From NCBI GenBank assembly GCA_019414445.1, contig DXMA01000003.1:109200-173199 (forward strand): a stretch of DNA of 64,000 bases, read 5' to 3'. Below are positions 8,669 to 19,713 of the stretch, in pieces. The position numbers were made by a program, and so were the translations under genes. The DNA comes from Collinsella sp. Its GTDB lineage: Bacteria; Actinomycetota; Coriobacteriia; Coriobacteriales; Coriobacteriaceae. Numbering within the stretch: the first letter of the stretch is position 1; the number at the start of each line of letters is the position of its first letter. The notes beneath the pieces are model-generated. The model was given only the letters and a program-made list of their open reading frames with translations, was not told the DNA's origin and ran no database searches.

Positions 8669-9358
8669 CTAGCCTTCAAACGAAAGCACACGGTCAAGGT
8701 CCAGCTCTTCATAGATGTCGATAAAGATGTCGCAGTTGGCACGCACCTCGTCGCGCTCCATACGGCCGTGCGGGTCATAGATGCCCACGCGCTTAAAGCC
8801 GGCGGTGCCAGAGCTCTTAAGGCCAAAGACGGCGTCCTCAAACACCCATGCGCGTTCAAACTTATGCCCATGGCGCTCCTCCAGGCGGCGCAATGCCAGC
8901 TCATACACATCGGGGAACTGCTTGGAGCGTCCCGCCTCGCCGGTGGTGGTCACAAACTCCATGTAGGCATCGAGCCCGGCTCCCGCAAGCGCAGACTTAA
9001 CCAGCTCGGCCGGCGTGGACGTAGCCACACACATGGCAATGCCCGCCGCCTTCGCCTGCTCCAAAAATGCCAAGAGCCCCTCGCGCGGTGGCACCTTGGA
9101 GTAGCCATCGATCAGGATGTCGCTCAGCTCGCGATACAGCTCCTCGCCATTCGCTCCAATGCCCCAGGTGTCGTGGTAGGCCTGGCACTCGTCCTCGAGC
9201 GACAAATGCTCAAATTGGGCAAAATCGTCGACCGTTACGTCAACTCCGTGGCGGTGCAATAACTCGGGCTGAGCATAGGCCCAAACGGGGGTGCTATTAA
9301 CCAGTGTTCCGTCGCAATCGAAAATAAAAGCGACATTGGGAGCAGCGGTCTGGGACAT
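8669..9358 (-). CDS. HAD-superfamily hydrolase, beta-phosphoglucomutase-like
   Basis: 229 residues. The nucleophile motif FIFDCDGTLVNST (DxDGT) is at about residues 13-25. A helical cap follows, then motif II ATSTP, the conserved lysine SKQFPDVYELAL, and the C-terminal acidic motif AWVFEDAVFGLKSSGTAGF. This is the layout of subfamily IA phosphatases and beta-phosphoglucomutases. The true start is the ATG at 9358 with AAAGG upstream; an in-frame TTG lies at 9379. It sits beside thiN and opposite the glycogen genes, so a sugar-phosphate substrate is possible but unproven. Confidence 0.85.
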   Translation of the reverse strand: MSQTAAPNVAFIFDCDGTLVNSTPVWAYAQPELLHRHGVDVTVDDFAQFEHLSLEDECQAYHDTWGIGANGEELYRELSDILIDGYSKVPPREGLLAFLEQAKAAGIAMCVATSTPAELVKSALAGAGLDAYMEFVTTTGEAGRSKQFPDVYELALRRLEERHGHKFERAWVFEDAVFGLKSSGTAGFKRVGIYDPHGRMERDEVRANCDIFIDIYEELDLDRVLSFEG

Positions 9359-9380
9359 AAACGAACCTTTCGATGTCAAA

Positions 9381-9468
9381 TGGTAAACATCCTGCTAAAA
9401 ATGTTTTACCAAACGTCAGACTAACAATCTTGAAACCCTAATTGGTAAAACTGTCAAGAGTTTTACCA
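9381..9468. promoter_or_regulatory. Paired inverted repeats built from TGGTAAAAC half-sites (probable operators)
   Basis: Two imperfect dyads lie in the divergent region between the HAD gene and glgB. The first pairs TGGTAAACAT (9381-9390) with ATGTTTTACCA (9401-9411). The second pairs TGGTAAAACT (9443-9452) with AGTTTTACCA (9459-9468), perfect over ten bases. A TTGACA lies between the arms of the second dyad on the minus strand, so a bound protein would cover a -35 element. A further half-site, GATGGTAAAACG, occurs near 19572 upstream of the GH13-MalQ gene. The regulator is unknown. Confidence 0.5.
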
Positions 9469-9578
9469 TCGCAATTCTGCCAGTGGTCTAAACATGGCGC
9501 TCGCCGATTAAACACCGCCGCAAATCCACTTTTCTCCATAAAAGTAACGAACAGGTGTTATCGTATTTCGTGCCGAAA

Positions 9579-9604
9579 GTTCCACCGAGCACGCGAGGTG
9601 GAAC
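9579..9604 (+). other. Leader hairpin upstream of glgB
   Basis: GTTCCACC (9579-9586) pairs perfectly with GGTGGAAC (9597-9604) around a ten-base loop, about 100 bases before the glgB start. No T tract follows. It may stabilise or regulate the glgB leader RNA. Confidence 0.35.
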
Positions 9605-9704
9605 GAATCATAGAACTATCGCCGTCCCTTCGATTCGTGCAGCCTTGGACCTTTCGCATCTAGTCACCAAGGCAACACGCTGCCGCGTCATGATGGGATC
9701 AAAC

Positions 9705-11960
9705 GTGAGCGAAACAAAGCTAAAGCCAACGGCTAAAAAGCCCGCAACCCGTAAAGTCGCCCCGCACGCACCGGAGCTCACCAAGGACGATGTCTATCTA
9801 TTTGGCATCGGCACGTGGGAGCGCAGCTGGGAAAAGATGGGCGCGCACCCCGACACGCAGAACCGTACGCGCGGCTGGCGCTTTTGCGTTTGGGCGCCCG
9901 ATGTAAAGAGCGTGCATGTCATTGGCGAATTTAACGACTGGAATGAAGAAGCCAACCCGCTGGTGCCAGTGCATACGAGCGCTATTTGGGAAGGCTTTAT
10001 TCCTGGCGCCGAGCAGGGCCAGCTCTATAAATACCTTATCGAGACCAACGAGGGTGAGAAGCTCTACAAGGCCGATCCGTATGCCTTTAAGGCCGAGTGC
10101 CCTCCGGGAACGGCGAGCGTGCTGTGGACCCTCGATGGCTACAAGTGGAACGACGCCGCATGGCTCAAGCGCCGTGCTGGCCACAACCACATGTCGCAGC
10201 CCCTTAACATCTACGAGGTGCATATTGGCTCGTGGAAGCGCCATGGCGACGCACCGCAGGGCGAGCCGGACGAGTACGGCAACTACCCCGGCCCCATGGA
10301 TCCCTTCCCCGCGCAACGCGGCGAGTTCTACACTTACGACGACCTGTCGGTGGAGCTCGTGGACTACGTGCGCGACATGGGCTACACGCATATCGAGGTC
10401 ATGCCGCTCATGGAGCATCCCTTCGACGGCTCCTGGGGCTACCAGACGACCGGCTACTATGCCGCCACGTCGCGCTATGGCGACCCGCAGCAACTCATGC
10501 ACTTTATCGATGCGTGCCACGAGGCGGGCATCGGTGTGATCATGGACTGGGTGCCCGGTGGTTTTTGCGCCGACTCCCACGGCCTTGCTACCTTTAACGG
10601 CCATATGCTGTTTGAGCACGAGATTCACCCCAACTGGGGCACGCACAAGTTCGACTTCGCCCGTGGCGAGGTCCGCTCCTTTCTGGTCTCCAACGTGTTG
10701 TACTGGCTCGAGAACTTCCATGTTGACGGCATTCGCATGGACGGCGTGTCCAGCATGCTGTACCTCAACTTTGGCATCGATGATCCCGGCCAAAAGAAGT
10801 TCAACAAGTACGGTACCGAGGAGGACCTGGACGCCAGCGCGTTTATCCGCCAGGTCAACTGCGCTGTGGAGGCCCACTTCCCCGACGTGATGATGATGGC
10901 CGAGGAGTCCACCGCGTGGCCGCTCGTGACCTACCCGCCGCAAGACGGCGGCCTGGGCTTCCACTACAAGTGGGACATGGGCTGGATGAACGATACCCTG
11001 CACTACATGCAGACCGATTTTCCGTGGCGCCCCGGCAACCACGGGCTGCTCACGTTCTCCATCATGTACGCCTTTACCGAGAACTTTATTTGCCCGCTGA
11101 GCCACGACGAGGTTGTGCACGGCAAGTGCTCGCTGATCGGCCGTATGCCGGGCGACTGGTGGCGCCAGTTTGCCGGCCTGCGCACGCTGGCCTTCTACCA
11201 GATGACGCACCCCGGTGCCAAGCTCAACTTTATGGGCAACGAGATCGGCCAGTTTATTGAGTGGCGCTACTACGAGTCCATCCAGTGGTTCCTGACCGAG
11301 GAGTACGAGACCCACCGTCATCATCAGGCGTTTATCAAGGCGCTTAACCACCTGTACACTGCCGAGCCGGCCCTGTACGAGCGCGGCTACACCGACGACG
11401 GCTTTACCTGGATCGATGCGGACAACTCCAAGCAGTCCATCGTGAGCTTTGTGCGCCAGGGTGAGGACGTCGATGACGATCTGGTGATCCTGATCAACTT
11501 TGACCCGGCGAGCTACGAGAGCTTCCGTGTGGGCGTGCCGCGCGAGGGTGACTGGGAGGTCATCTTTGATTCCGACCGTCCCGAGTTTGGCGGCAGCGGC
11601 TATGCCGGCGAGGAGCCCTACACCTGCTCGAGCGAGCCCTATCCCTGGAACGGGCAGATGGACTCCATCGAGATTAAGGTACCCGGCCTGGCAGGCGTGG
11701 TGCTTAAGCGCCGCGGTCCCAGCAGCTATATGCCGCCCGTGGTCGAGGAGCCCAAGGCTGCGCCCAAAAAGCGTATGTCTTCGGTGAAGCCCAAGCCTGC
11801 GGTTGCTAAGAAGGCTCCGGCTAAGGCCAAGGCTACGACGACCAAGGCCAAGGTTGCCGCAAAGCCCGCTGCTAAGGCCGCAGCCAAGAAACCGGCTGAC
11901 AAAAAGGCCGCTACCAAGGCCAAGTCTGCTTCTGTTAAGCCGTCTGCCAAGGATGCGTAA
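9705..11960 (+). CDS. glgB: 1,4-alpha-glucan branching enzyme with Lys/Ala-rich C-terminal tail
   Basis: 751 residues from a GTG at 9705 with GGGA six bases upstream; ATG codons at 9690 and 9693 are in frame but lack a site. It introduces alpha-1,6 branches into glycogen. A CBM48 module (WRFCVWAPDVKSVHVIGEFN) precedes the GH13 barrel. Catalytic residues are visible in VDGIRMDGVSSM (Asp near 346), MMAEESTAWP (Glu near 399) and LSHDEVVHGK (Asp near 467), with the spacing seen in E. coli GlgB. After the C-terminal beta domain, residues from about 680 to the end form a tail of AKKAPAKAKATTTK-like repeats, highly basic and low in complexity. It is first in the glg cluster. Confidence 0.95.
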   Translation: MSETKLKPTAKKPATRKVAPHAPELTKDDVYLFGIGTWERSWEKMGAHPDTQNRTRGWRFCVWAPDVKSVHVIGEFNDWNEEANPLVPVHTSAIWEGFIPGAEQGQLYKYLIETNEGEKLYKADPYAFKAECPPGTASVLWTLDGYKWNDAAWLKRRAGHNHMSQPLNIYEVHIGSWKRHGDAPQGEPDEYGNYPGPMDPFPAQRGEFYTYDDLSVELVDYVRDMGYTHIEVMPLMEHPFDGSWGYQTTGYYAATSRYGDPQQLMHFIDACHEAGIGVIMDWVPGGFCADSHGLATFNGHMLFEHEIHPNWGTHKFDFARGEVRSFLVSNVLYWLENFHVDGIRMDGVSSMLYLNFGIDDPGQKKFNKYGTEEDLDASAFIRQVNCAVEAHFPDVMMMAEESTAWPLVTYPPQDGGLGFHYKWDMGWMNDTLHYMQTDFPWRPGNHGLLTFSIMYAFTENFICPLSHDEVVHGKCSLIGRMPGDWWRQFAGLRTLAFYQMTHPGAKLNFMGNEIGQFIEWRYYESIQWFLTEEYETHRHHQAFIKALNHLYTAEPALYERGYTDDGFTWIDADNSKQSIVSFVRQGEDVDDDLVILINFDPASYESFRVGVPREGDWEVIFDSDRPEFGGSGYAGEEPYTCSSEPYPWNGQMDSIEIKVPGLAGVVLKRRGPSSYMPPVVEEPKAAPKKRMSSVKPKPAVAKKAPAKAKATTTKAKVAAKPAAKAAAKKPADKKAATKAKSASVKPSAKDA

Positions 11961-11985
11961 CAAAACCGTTACAGCTGTAATTACC

Positions 11986-12053
11986 CGCCCCGCAGGGGCG
12001 TAGGATACAAGCCATAACCGTTCCGGGAGAAACATCCCCGGGGGAAAGGAACG
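11986..12053 (+). other. Hairpins between glgB and glgP, one overlapping the glgP ribosome site
   Basis: A short stem CGCCCC/GGGGCG (11986-12000) lies after glgB without a T tract. A second pairing, CGTTCC (12019-12024) with GGAACG (12048-12053), includes part of the AAAGGA ribosome site just before the glgP ATG at 12055. This could mildly regulate translation. Confidence 0.3.
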
Positions 12054-12054
12054 T

Positions 12055-14481
12055 ATGAATAAGATCTTCGACAACAAGCAGGAGTTTACCGAGCTCTATC
12101 GCGATGCCGTCATGAGCATCAGCGGCAAGAGCGTCGAGGCCGCGAGCGACCTCGATCGCTTTAACGCCCTGGCCAAGCTCGTGGCCGAGAAGGCGCGCAC
12201 CGTTGCCACCAAGAGTGACGCCCGCGCCACCGCCGAGGGCAAAAAGCGCGTGTACTACTTCTCGATCGAGTTTTTGATCGGTCGCCTGCTCGACAACTAC
12301 CTGCTCAACTTTGGCGTGCGCGACATGGTCGCCGAGGCGCTCGATGACATGGGCTTCGACCTGTCCGTCATCGAGAACCAGGAGCCCGATCCGGCGCTGG
12401 GCAACGGTGGCCTGGGCCGTCTGGCTGCGTGCTTCCTGGATTCCATGGCAGCCGAGGGCATCGCCGGCTACGGCAACGGCATGCGCTACCGCTACGGCCT
12501 GTTTAAGCAGGAGATCGTCAACGGCAGCCAGGTGGAGTCCACCGACGAGTGGCTCACCCACGGCTATCCCTGGGAGGTCCGCCGTCAGGACAAGGCCGTG
12601 ACCATCAAGTTTGGTGGCCATGTTGAGGGCTTTGAGGAGGACGGCCGCACGTTCTACCGCACGGTGGACACGCAGGACATCCTGGCCGTGCCCTACGACA
12701 TCCCTGTGGTGGGCTATGCCGGTGAGACCGTCAACAAGCTGCGCGTCTGGGCCGCCGAGCCGGTCGAGGAGCACTTTGACCTGGAGGCCTTCAACCGCGG
12801 CGACTACGCCCTGGCCGATGCCGAGCGCGCCGAGGCCGAGGCCATCAGCGCCATCCTCTACCCCAACGACGCCGGCGAGCACGGCCGCCTGCTGCGCCTG
12901 AAGCAGGAGTACCTGTTTGTATCGGCCGGCATCTACAGCCTGCTCGACACCTTTGAGAAGGAGCACGGCGCGAACTGGGAGCTGCTGCCGCAGTTTGTGG
13001 CCATCCACACCAACGATACCCACCCCGCCATGTGCGGCCCCGAGCTTATGCGTATCCTCATCGACGAGAAGAAGCTTGAGTGGGACGACGCCTGGAACAT
13101 CGTGACGCAGGTCGTGAGTTACACCAACCACACCATCCTGCCCGAGGCTCTGGAGAAGTGGCCCATCGGCACGTTCTCCAAGCTCCTCCCCCGCGTGTAC
13201 CAGATCATCGACGAGATCAGCCGTCGTTGGCACGAGTCGTTCGACACCACGCAGGAGGGTTGGCAGGAGCGTCTGCGCCAGACCGCCATTCTGTGGGACG
13301 GCGAGATTCGCATGGCCAACCTGTCTGTGATCTGCAGCCACAGCGTCAACGGCGTGGCAAAGATCCACTCCGACATCATCAAGAACATCGTGCTCAAGGA
13401 CTTCTATGCCCTGACGCCCGAGAAGTTCAACAACAAGACCAACGGCATCTCGCACCGTCGCTTCTTTGCCGAGGCCAACCCCACCTACGCCAAGCTCGTG
13501 ACCGAGGCTATTGGCGATGGCTGGCTCAAAGACGCCTTTGAGCTTGAGAAACTCAAGGAGTTTAAGGACGACACCGAGTTCCTGAAGGCGGTGGGTGCCT
13601 CCAAGCGCGCTAACAAGGAACGCCTGGCCGCCTACGTCAAGGCCGAGACCGGTCTGGTTATCGACCCCAACACCGTCTTCGATGTCCAGGTAAAGCGCTT
13701 CCACGCCTATAAGCGCCAGCTCATGAACATCATGAAGGTGATGGACATCTACAACCGCCGCATCGCCGATCCTAACTTCCACGTGACGCCGACGACCTTC
13801 ATCTTTAGCGGCAAGGCTGCCTCGAGCTACACCTTTGCCAAGGAGACCATCCGCCTCATTAACTCCGTGGCCGACGTCATCAACAACGATGCCCGCGTCA
13901 ACGAGGTCATGAAGGTCTGCTTTATCCCCAACTTCCGTGTGAGCAACGCTCAGCTCATCTACCCCGCCGCCGAGATCTCGGAGCAGATCTCCACGGCCGG
14001 CAAGGAGGCCTCGGGCACGTCCAACATGAAGCTCATGATGAACGGCGCCATTACGCTGGGCACCCTCGACGGCGCCAACATCGAGATCGCCGACCTGGCC
14101 GGCCGCGAGAACGAGGCCATCTTTGGCCTGACCGCCCCCGAGGTCGAGCAGCTCTGGGCATCCAACAGCTACTTTGCGTGGGACACCCTCAACGGCGACC
14201 GCGAGCGTCTGGGCCGCGTGATGGACGAGCTCAAGGACAACACGTTTGCCGGCCTTTCGGGCAACTTCGAGAGCATCTACAACGAGCTCATGAACAACAA
14301 CGACCCCGACCTGGTCATGGCCGACTTCCGCAGCTACGTGGATGCATGGGAGGCGCTCACGAACAGCTACGGCGACCAGGAGACCTGGAACCGCAAGGCC
14401 CTGCTCAACACCGCCTCCTCCGGCTGGTTCTCGAGCGACCGCACCATTCGCGAGTACCGCGACGAGATCTGGCACGCGTAA
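12055..14481 (+). CDS. glgP: Glycogen phosphorylase
   Basis: 808 residues, normal length for the GT35 family. It releases glucose-1-phosphate from glycogen or maltodextrin. Visible signatures are YFSIEFLIGRLLDNYL, the NGGLGRLAACFLDSMA loop, GYGNGMRYRYGLF, THTNDTHP-type AIHTNDTHPAMCGPELMR, and the pyridoxal-phosphate site EASGTSNMKLMMNGA with its lysine near residue 658. The ATG at 12055 has GGAAAGGA upstream. Lying between glgB and glgC, it allows turnover to be co-expressed with synthesis. It lacks the basic tail found on GlgB and GlgA. Confidence 0.96.
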   Translation: MNKIFDNKQEFTELYRDAVMSISGKSVEAASDLDRFNALAKLVAEKARTVATKSDARATAEGKKRVYYFSIEFLIGRLLDNYLLNFGVRDMVAEALDDMGFDLSVIENQEPDPALGNGGLGRLAACFLDSMAAEGIAGYGNGMRYRYGLFKQEIVNGSQVESTDEWLTHGYPWEVRRQDKAVTIKFGGHVEGFEEDGRTFYRTVDTQDILAVPYDIPVVGYAGETVNKLRVWAAEPVEEHFDLEAFNRGDYALADAERAEAEAISAILYPNDAGEHGRLLRLKQEYLFVSAGIYSLLDTFEKEHGANWELLPQFVAIHTNDTHPAMCGPELMRILIDEKKLEWDDAWNIVTQVVSYTNHTILPEALEKWPIGTFSKLLPRVYQIIDEISRRWHESFDTTQEGWQERLRQTAILWDGEIRMANLSVICSHSVNGVAKIHSDIIKNIVLKDFYALTPEKFNNKTNGISHRRFFAEANPTYAKLVTEAIGDGWLKDAFELEKLKEFKDDTEFLKAVGASKRANKERLAAYVKAETGLVIDPNTVFDVQVKRFHAYKRQLMNIMKVMDIYNRRIADPNFHVTPTTFIFSGKAASSYTFAKETIRLINSVADVINNDARVNEVMKVCFIPNFRVSNAQLIYPAAEISEQISTAGKEASGTSNMKLMMNGAITLGTLDGANIEIADLAGRENEAIFGLTAPEVEQLWASNSYFAWDTLNGDRERLGRVMDELKDNTFAGLSGNFESIYNELMNNNDPDLVMADFRSYVDAWEALTNSYGDQETWNRKALLNTASSGWFSSDRTIREYRDEIWHA

Positions 14482-14516
14482 AGGCGCGCGAGCTCCCTTT
14501 GCCGCACGGCATTACT

Positions 14517-14547
14517 CGACGGGCGTGACAGTGCGCCGCGCCCGTCG
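14517..14547 (+). other. Hairpin between glgP and glgC
   Basis: CGACGGGCG (14517-14525) pairs perfectly with CGCCCGTCG (14539-14547). No T tract follows, so it is more likely an mRNA-processing or stability element, or a weak terminator, than a strong intrinsic terminator. Confidence 0.45.
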
Positions 14548-14586
14548 CTAATGGGTTAGGAACATCGATGACAGAAGGAGAAATCG

Positions 14587-15735
14587 ATGAGTAAGAAAGA
14601 ATGCATCGCGATGCTCCTCGCAGGAGGACAGGGCAGCCGATTGGGGGCACTCACCCAAAAGATCGCCAAGCCGGCGGTTAGCTTTGGTGGCAAGTTCCGC
14701 ATTATCGACTTTTCGCTGTCCAACTGCTCCAACTCGGGCATCGACACGGTGGGCGTTCTGACGCAGTACCGTCCCTACCTGCTGCATGCCTACGTGGGCT
14801 CCGGCGAGGCGTGGGATCTGGACAGCCGCGACGGCGGCGTGTCGATCCTGCCGCCGTACGAGACGCAGACCGGTGGCGCCTGGTATGCGGGCACGGCCGA
14901 CGCCATTACGCAGAACCTCGACTACATCAAGGCCAACGACCCCAAGTACGTCCTGATTCTTTCGGGCGATCACCTGTATCGCATGGACTACCGCAAGATG
15001 CTCAAGACGCACATTGAGAACAACGCCGACCTCACGGTGAGCGTTATGCCCGTGCCGTGGGAGGAGGCCAGCCGCTTTGGCATCCTGACCACCGACCCCG
15101 AGGACGGCCGCATCACCAAGTTCACCGAGAAGCCCGAGAAGCCCGATTCGAACCTCGCTTCCATGGGCATCTATATCTTCTCGGCCGACGTACTGATCGA
15201 GGCGCTCGAAGAGGACGCTCTGAACCAGCGCTCGAGCCACGACTTTGGCAAGGACATCATCCCCAAGCTGCTCGGCGAGGGCAAGCGCCTGTACAGCTAT
15301 GAGTTCCACGGCTTTTGGAAGGACGTCGGCACCATCGCCAGCTTCCATGAGACCTCGATGGACCTGCTGGGCAACAACCCCGAGTTCGATTTGTTCGACA
15401 AGAACTTCCCCATCATGTCCAACATCACCACGCGTCCGCCGCACTACATTGGCCCAGACGGCCGCCTAGACGACTGCCTGGTCTCCAATGGCTGCAAGAT
15501 CTACGGCACCGCTCGCCACTCGATCCTTTCGACCGATGTCATCATCGAGGAGCGCGCCGTGGTCGAGGACTCCGTGCTGCTGCCGGGTGCGCACGTTAAG
15601 AGCGGCGCGCACATCTGCCGCGCTATTTTGGGCGAGAACTCCACGGTCGAAGAGGGCGTGAAGCTCGGCTCTGTCGATACCACCAAGGATACGGCCGTCG
15701 TTGGAAATGACGTCGTTATCGGGAAGGGGGAATGA
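14587..15735 (+). CDS. glgC: Glucose-1-phosphate adenylyltransferase
   Basis: 382 residues. It makes ADP-glucose from ATP and glucose-1-phosphate, the committed step of bacterial glycogen synthesis. The N-terminal pyrophosphorylase motif is MLLAGGQGSRLGALTQKIAKP. GTADAITQNLDYI, LSGDHLYRMDYRKML and FTEKPEKPDSN mark the substrate pockets, and a left-handed beta-helix C-terminus starts around residue 290. The ATG has GAAGGAG upstream. GlgD follows four bases after its stop, as in firmicute-type operons where GlgC is catalytic and GlgD modulates it. Confidence 0.96.
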   Translation: MSKKECIAMLLAGGQGSRLGALTQKIAKPAVSFGGKFRIIDFSLSNCSNSGIDTVGVLTQYRPYLLHAYVGSGEAWDLDSRDGGVSILPPYETQTGGAWYAGTADAITQNLDYIKANDPKYVLILSGDHLYRMDYRKMLKTHIENNADLTVSVMPVPWEEASRFGILTTDPEDGRITKFTEKPEKPDSNLASMGIYIFSADVLIEALEEDALNQRSSHDFGKDIIPKLLGEGKRLYSYEFHGFWKDVGTIASFHETSMDLLGNNPEFDLFDKNFPIMSNITTRPPHYIGPDGRLDDCLVSNGCKIYGTARHSILSTDVIIEERAVVEDSVLLPGAHVKSGAHICRAILGENSTVEEGVKLGSVDTTKDTAVVGNDVVIGKGE

Positions 15736-15739
15736 TCCG

Positions 15740-16867
15740 ATGATCAATCGCAAGGCCATCGGTTATATCACCGCTAACTACTCTTCGTCCTACGGCAGTG
15801 TCCTGCTCAAGGACCGCCCCATCGCGTCCGTTCCGTTTTTGGGCCGCTACCGCCTGATCGACTTCCCGCTGTCCAACATGATGAATGCCGGCATTAAGAC
15901 CGTCGGCGTCGTCATGCCGGGTAACTACCGCTCGCTGATCGACCACGTGGGCTCGGGCAAGGACTGGGGCTTGGACCGCAAGAAGGGCGGCCTGTTCATG
16001 GTGCCCGGCAACGCGTATGGCACCACCAAGGGCGGCATGCGCTTCCTGCTGCGCGACATCATTTCCAATAAGACGCTGTTCCAGCGCTCGGACAAGCCCT
16101 ACGTTGTGATGATGGGCACCAACATCATCTTTAACATGGACCTCAACACCATCATCGACGCGCACGAGAACTCCGGTGCCCAGATGACCGTGGTGTACTG
16201 CAAGGCCACGCGTAACGTCGATGACGAGACCAAGCTGCAGATCAACGAAAACGGCCGCCTGACGGGCGTGAGCGCCGGCGTCGTGTACGGCGACAACGCG
16301 TCTATGGACTGCTGCATCGTCAACCGCGAGACGCTGCTCGAGATCATCGACCACTACCAGGCCGCCGACTATCTGGACCTGCTCGAGGCACTCCAGGGCG
16401 ACTTTGGCAACATCGACGTTTGCAGCTACGAGTACAAGGGCGAGGTCGTGGGCGTGTTTAGCGAGAAGTCGCTGTACCGCCGCAGCATGGACCTGCTCGA
16501 CCAGACCGTGGCCGACCATCTCTTTGACCCCGAGCGCCCGATTCTGACCAAGGCTCACGACGTGCCGCCTTCGCGCTATGCGACCGGCAGCCACGCCTGC
16601 AACTCGATTATCTCGGCCGGCTGCATCATCAAGGGCACCGTGCGCAACTCGATCCTGTCGCGCGGCGTCGTGGTCGAGGAAGGCGCCTCGGTGACCAACT
16701 CGATCATCAACCAGAGCTGCGTCATCAAGAGCGGCGCCCGTGTTGAGAATGCAATCCTGGACAAGAACAACGTGGTTCCCACCAACACCGAGCTTCGCGG
16801 CACGCCCGAGAACATCCTGGTGCTGGGAAAGGCCCCGTTAACTTCTGATATCACCAACGCGAGCTAG
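15740..16867 (+). CDS. glgD: Glucose-1-phosphate adenylyltransferase regulatory subunit
   Basis: 375 residues starting MINRKAIGYITANYSSSYGS. It lacks the glycine-rich GGxGxRL loop of GlgC but keeps the fold (FLGRYRLIDFPLSNMMNAG, VMMGTNIIFNMDLNTII) and a C-terminal beta-helix. It is the non-catalytic partner that raises GlgC activity. The start at 15740 has GGGGG upstream and fits the four-base spacing from glgC. An in-frame start at 15701 would overlap glgC. Confidence 0.93.
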   Translation: MINRKAIGYITANYSSSYGSVLLKDRPIASVPFLGRYRLIDFPLSNMMNAGIKTVGVVMPGNYRSLIDHVGSGKDWGLDRKKGGLFMVPGNAYGTTKGGMRFLLRDIISNKTLFQRSDKPYVVMMGTNIIFNMDLNTIIDAHENSGAQMTVVYCKATRNVDDETKLQINENGRLTGVSAGVVYGDNASMDCCIVNRETLLEIIDHYQAADYLDLLEALQGDFGNIDVCSYEYKGEVVGVFSEKSLYRRSMDLLDQTVADHLFDPERPILTKAHDVPPSRYATGSHACNSIISAGCIIKGTVRNSILSRGVVVEEGASVTNSIINQSCVIKSGARVENAILDKNNVVPTNTELRGTPENILVLGKAPLTSDITNAS

Positions 16868-16898
16868 CTTTGGCACCGCAACATCGCTCGTAACACGT

Positions 16899-16934
16899 AG
16901 AATAGCCGCCCGGTTTGCGCCAGGCGGCTATTCT
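16899..16934 (+). other. Strong hairpin immediately before glgA
   Basis: AGAATAGCCGCC (16899-16910) pairs perfectly over 12 bases with GGCGGCTATTCT (16923-16934). It is followed by CGAATTGCAACA and the glgA ribosome site, not by a T tract. It separates glgD from glgA and may act as an attenuator or RNase-stop that gives glgA its own expression level. Confidence 0.5.
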
Positions 16935-16956
16935 CGAATTGCAACAGGGAGACAAT

Positions 16957-19284
<2,328 letters not shown>

Positions 19285-19317
19285 TCCGGACGATTAAAAC
19301 TTAATCCTCAACGCAAA

Positions 19318-19344
19318 AGAGGGCGCCCCAAGCAGGCGCCCTCT
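19318..19344 (+). terminator. Intrinsic terminator after glgA
   Basis: AGAGGGCGCC (19318-19327) pairs with GGCGCCCTCT (19335-19344) around a seven-base loop, followed by TCTTGGTTG. It closes the glg operon. Confidence 0.75.
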
Positions 19345-19374
19345 TCTTGGTTGAACTTTGTATTAAAAAGAGGG

Positions 19375-19508
19375 CCGGTTTACTACGACAAAATGCCTCC
19401 GGCCGACCACGGCGAGTAATCTTCGAAATTGGCAACGCTTCTACCTGCAGTTTTAATATCACTAAAATGACTGTGGTTGAGATCATTCAATTCCTCGTAG
19501 TAAACCGG
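19375..19508. promoter_or_regulatory. Widely spaced 14-bp inverted repeat, probable looping operator pair
   Basis: CCGGTTTACTACGA (19375-19388) and its exact reverse complement TCGTAGTAAACCGG (19495-19508) lie 106 bases apart in the 430-base gap between glgA and the GH13-MalQ gene. No coding frame is evident here. Identical distant sites upstream of a polysaccharide-degrading gene suggest binding by a repressor that loops DNA, but the protein is unidentified. Confidence 0.45.
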
Positions 19509-19623
19509 GGTACTTTTATTTGGCTACAAATACTATCTACATAGGCGTTTTCGAGTATCGCGATAATGTGGATGGTAAAACGATTTTCTAGGACAACCGT
19601 TCGCCGATAATGAGCGGCTGTAG

Positions 19624-19652
19624 TTTATACAGCTAAAGTGCAACGATATACT
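19624..19652 (+). promoter_or_regulatory. Candidate promoter of the GH13-MalQ gene
   Basis: TTTATA (19624-19629), a 17-base spacer and TATACT (19647-19652) lie about 60 bases before the start codon. The -35 box is weak. Confidence 0.35.
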
Positions 19653-19713
19653 TAAGTACTGTGCGTTAAGCCCATGGCCCGCTGGCCATGATTGTATAGA
19701 ACTGGACCGTACT

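Noticed and set aside
9798..12077. A 759-codon open frame opposite glgB
   Set aside because: Same codon-bias shadow. The plus-strand frame has complete GH13 catalytic motifs.
11935..14475. An 846-codon open frame on the minus strand opposite glgP
   Set aside because: It mirrors the glgP coding frame; biased third positions in this G+C-rich gene suppress stops on the opposite strand. The product is a run of Val/Ala/Leu/Gly/His with no domain, and there is no ribosome site.
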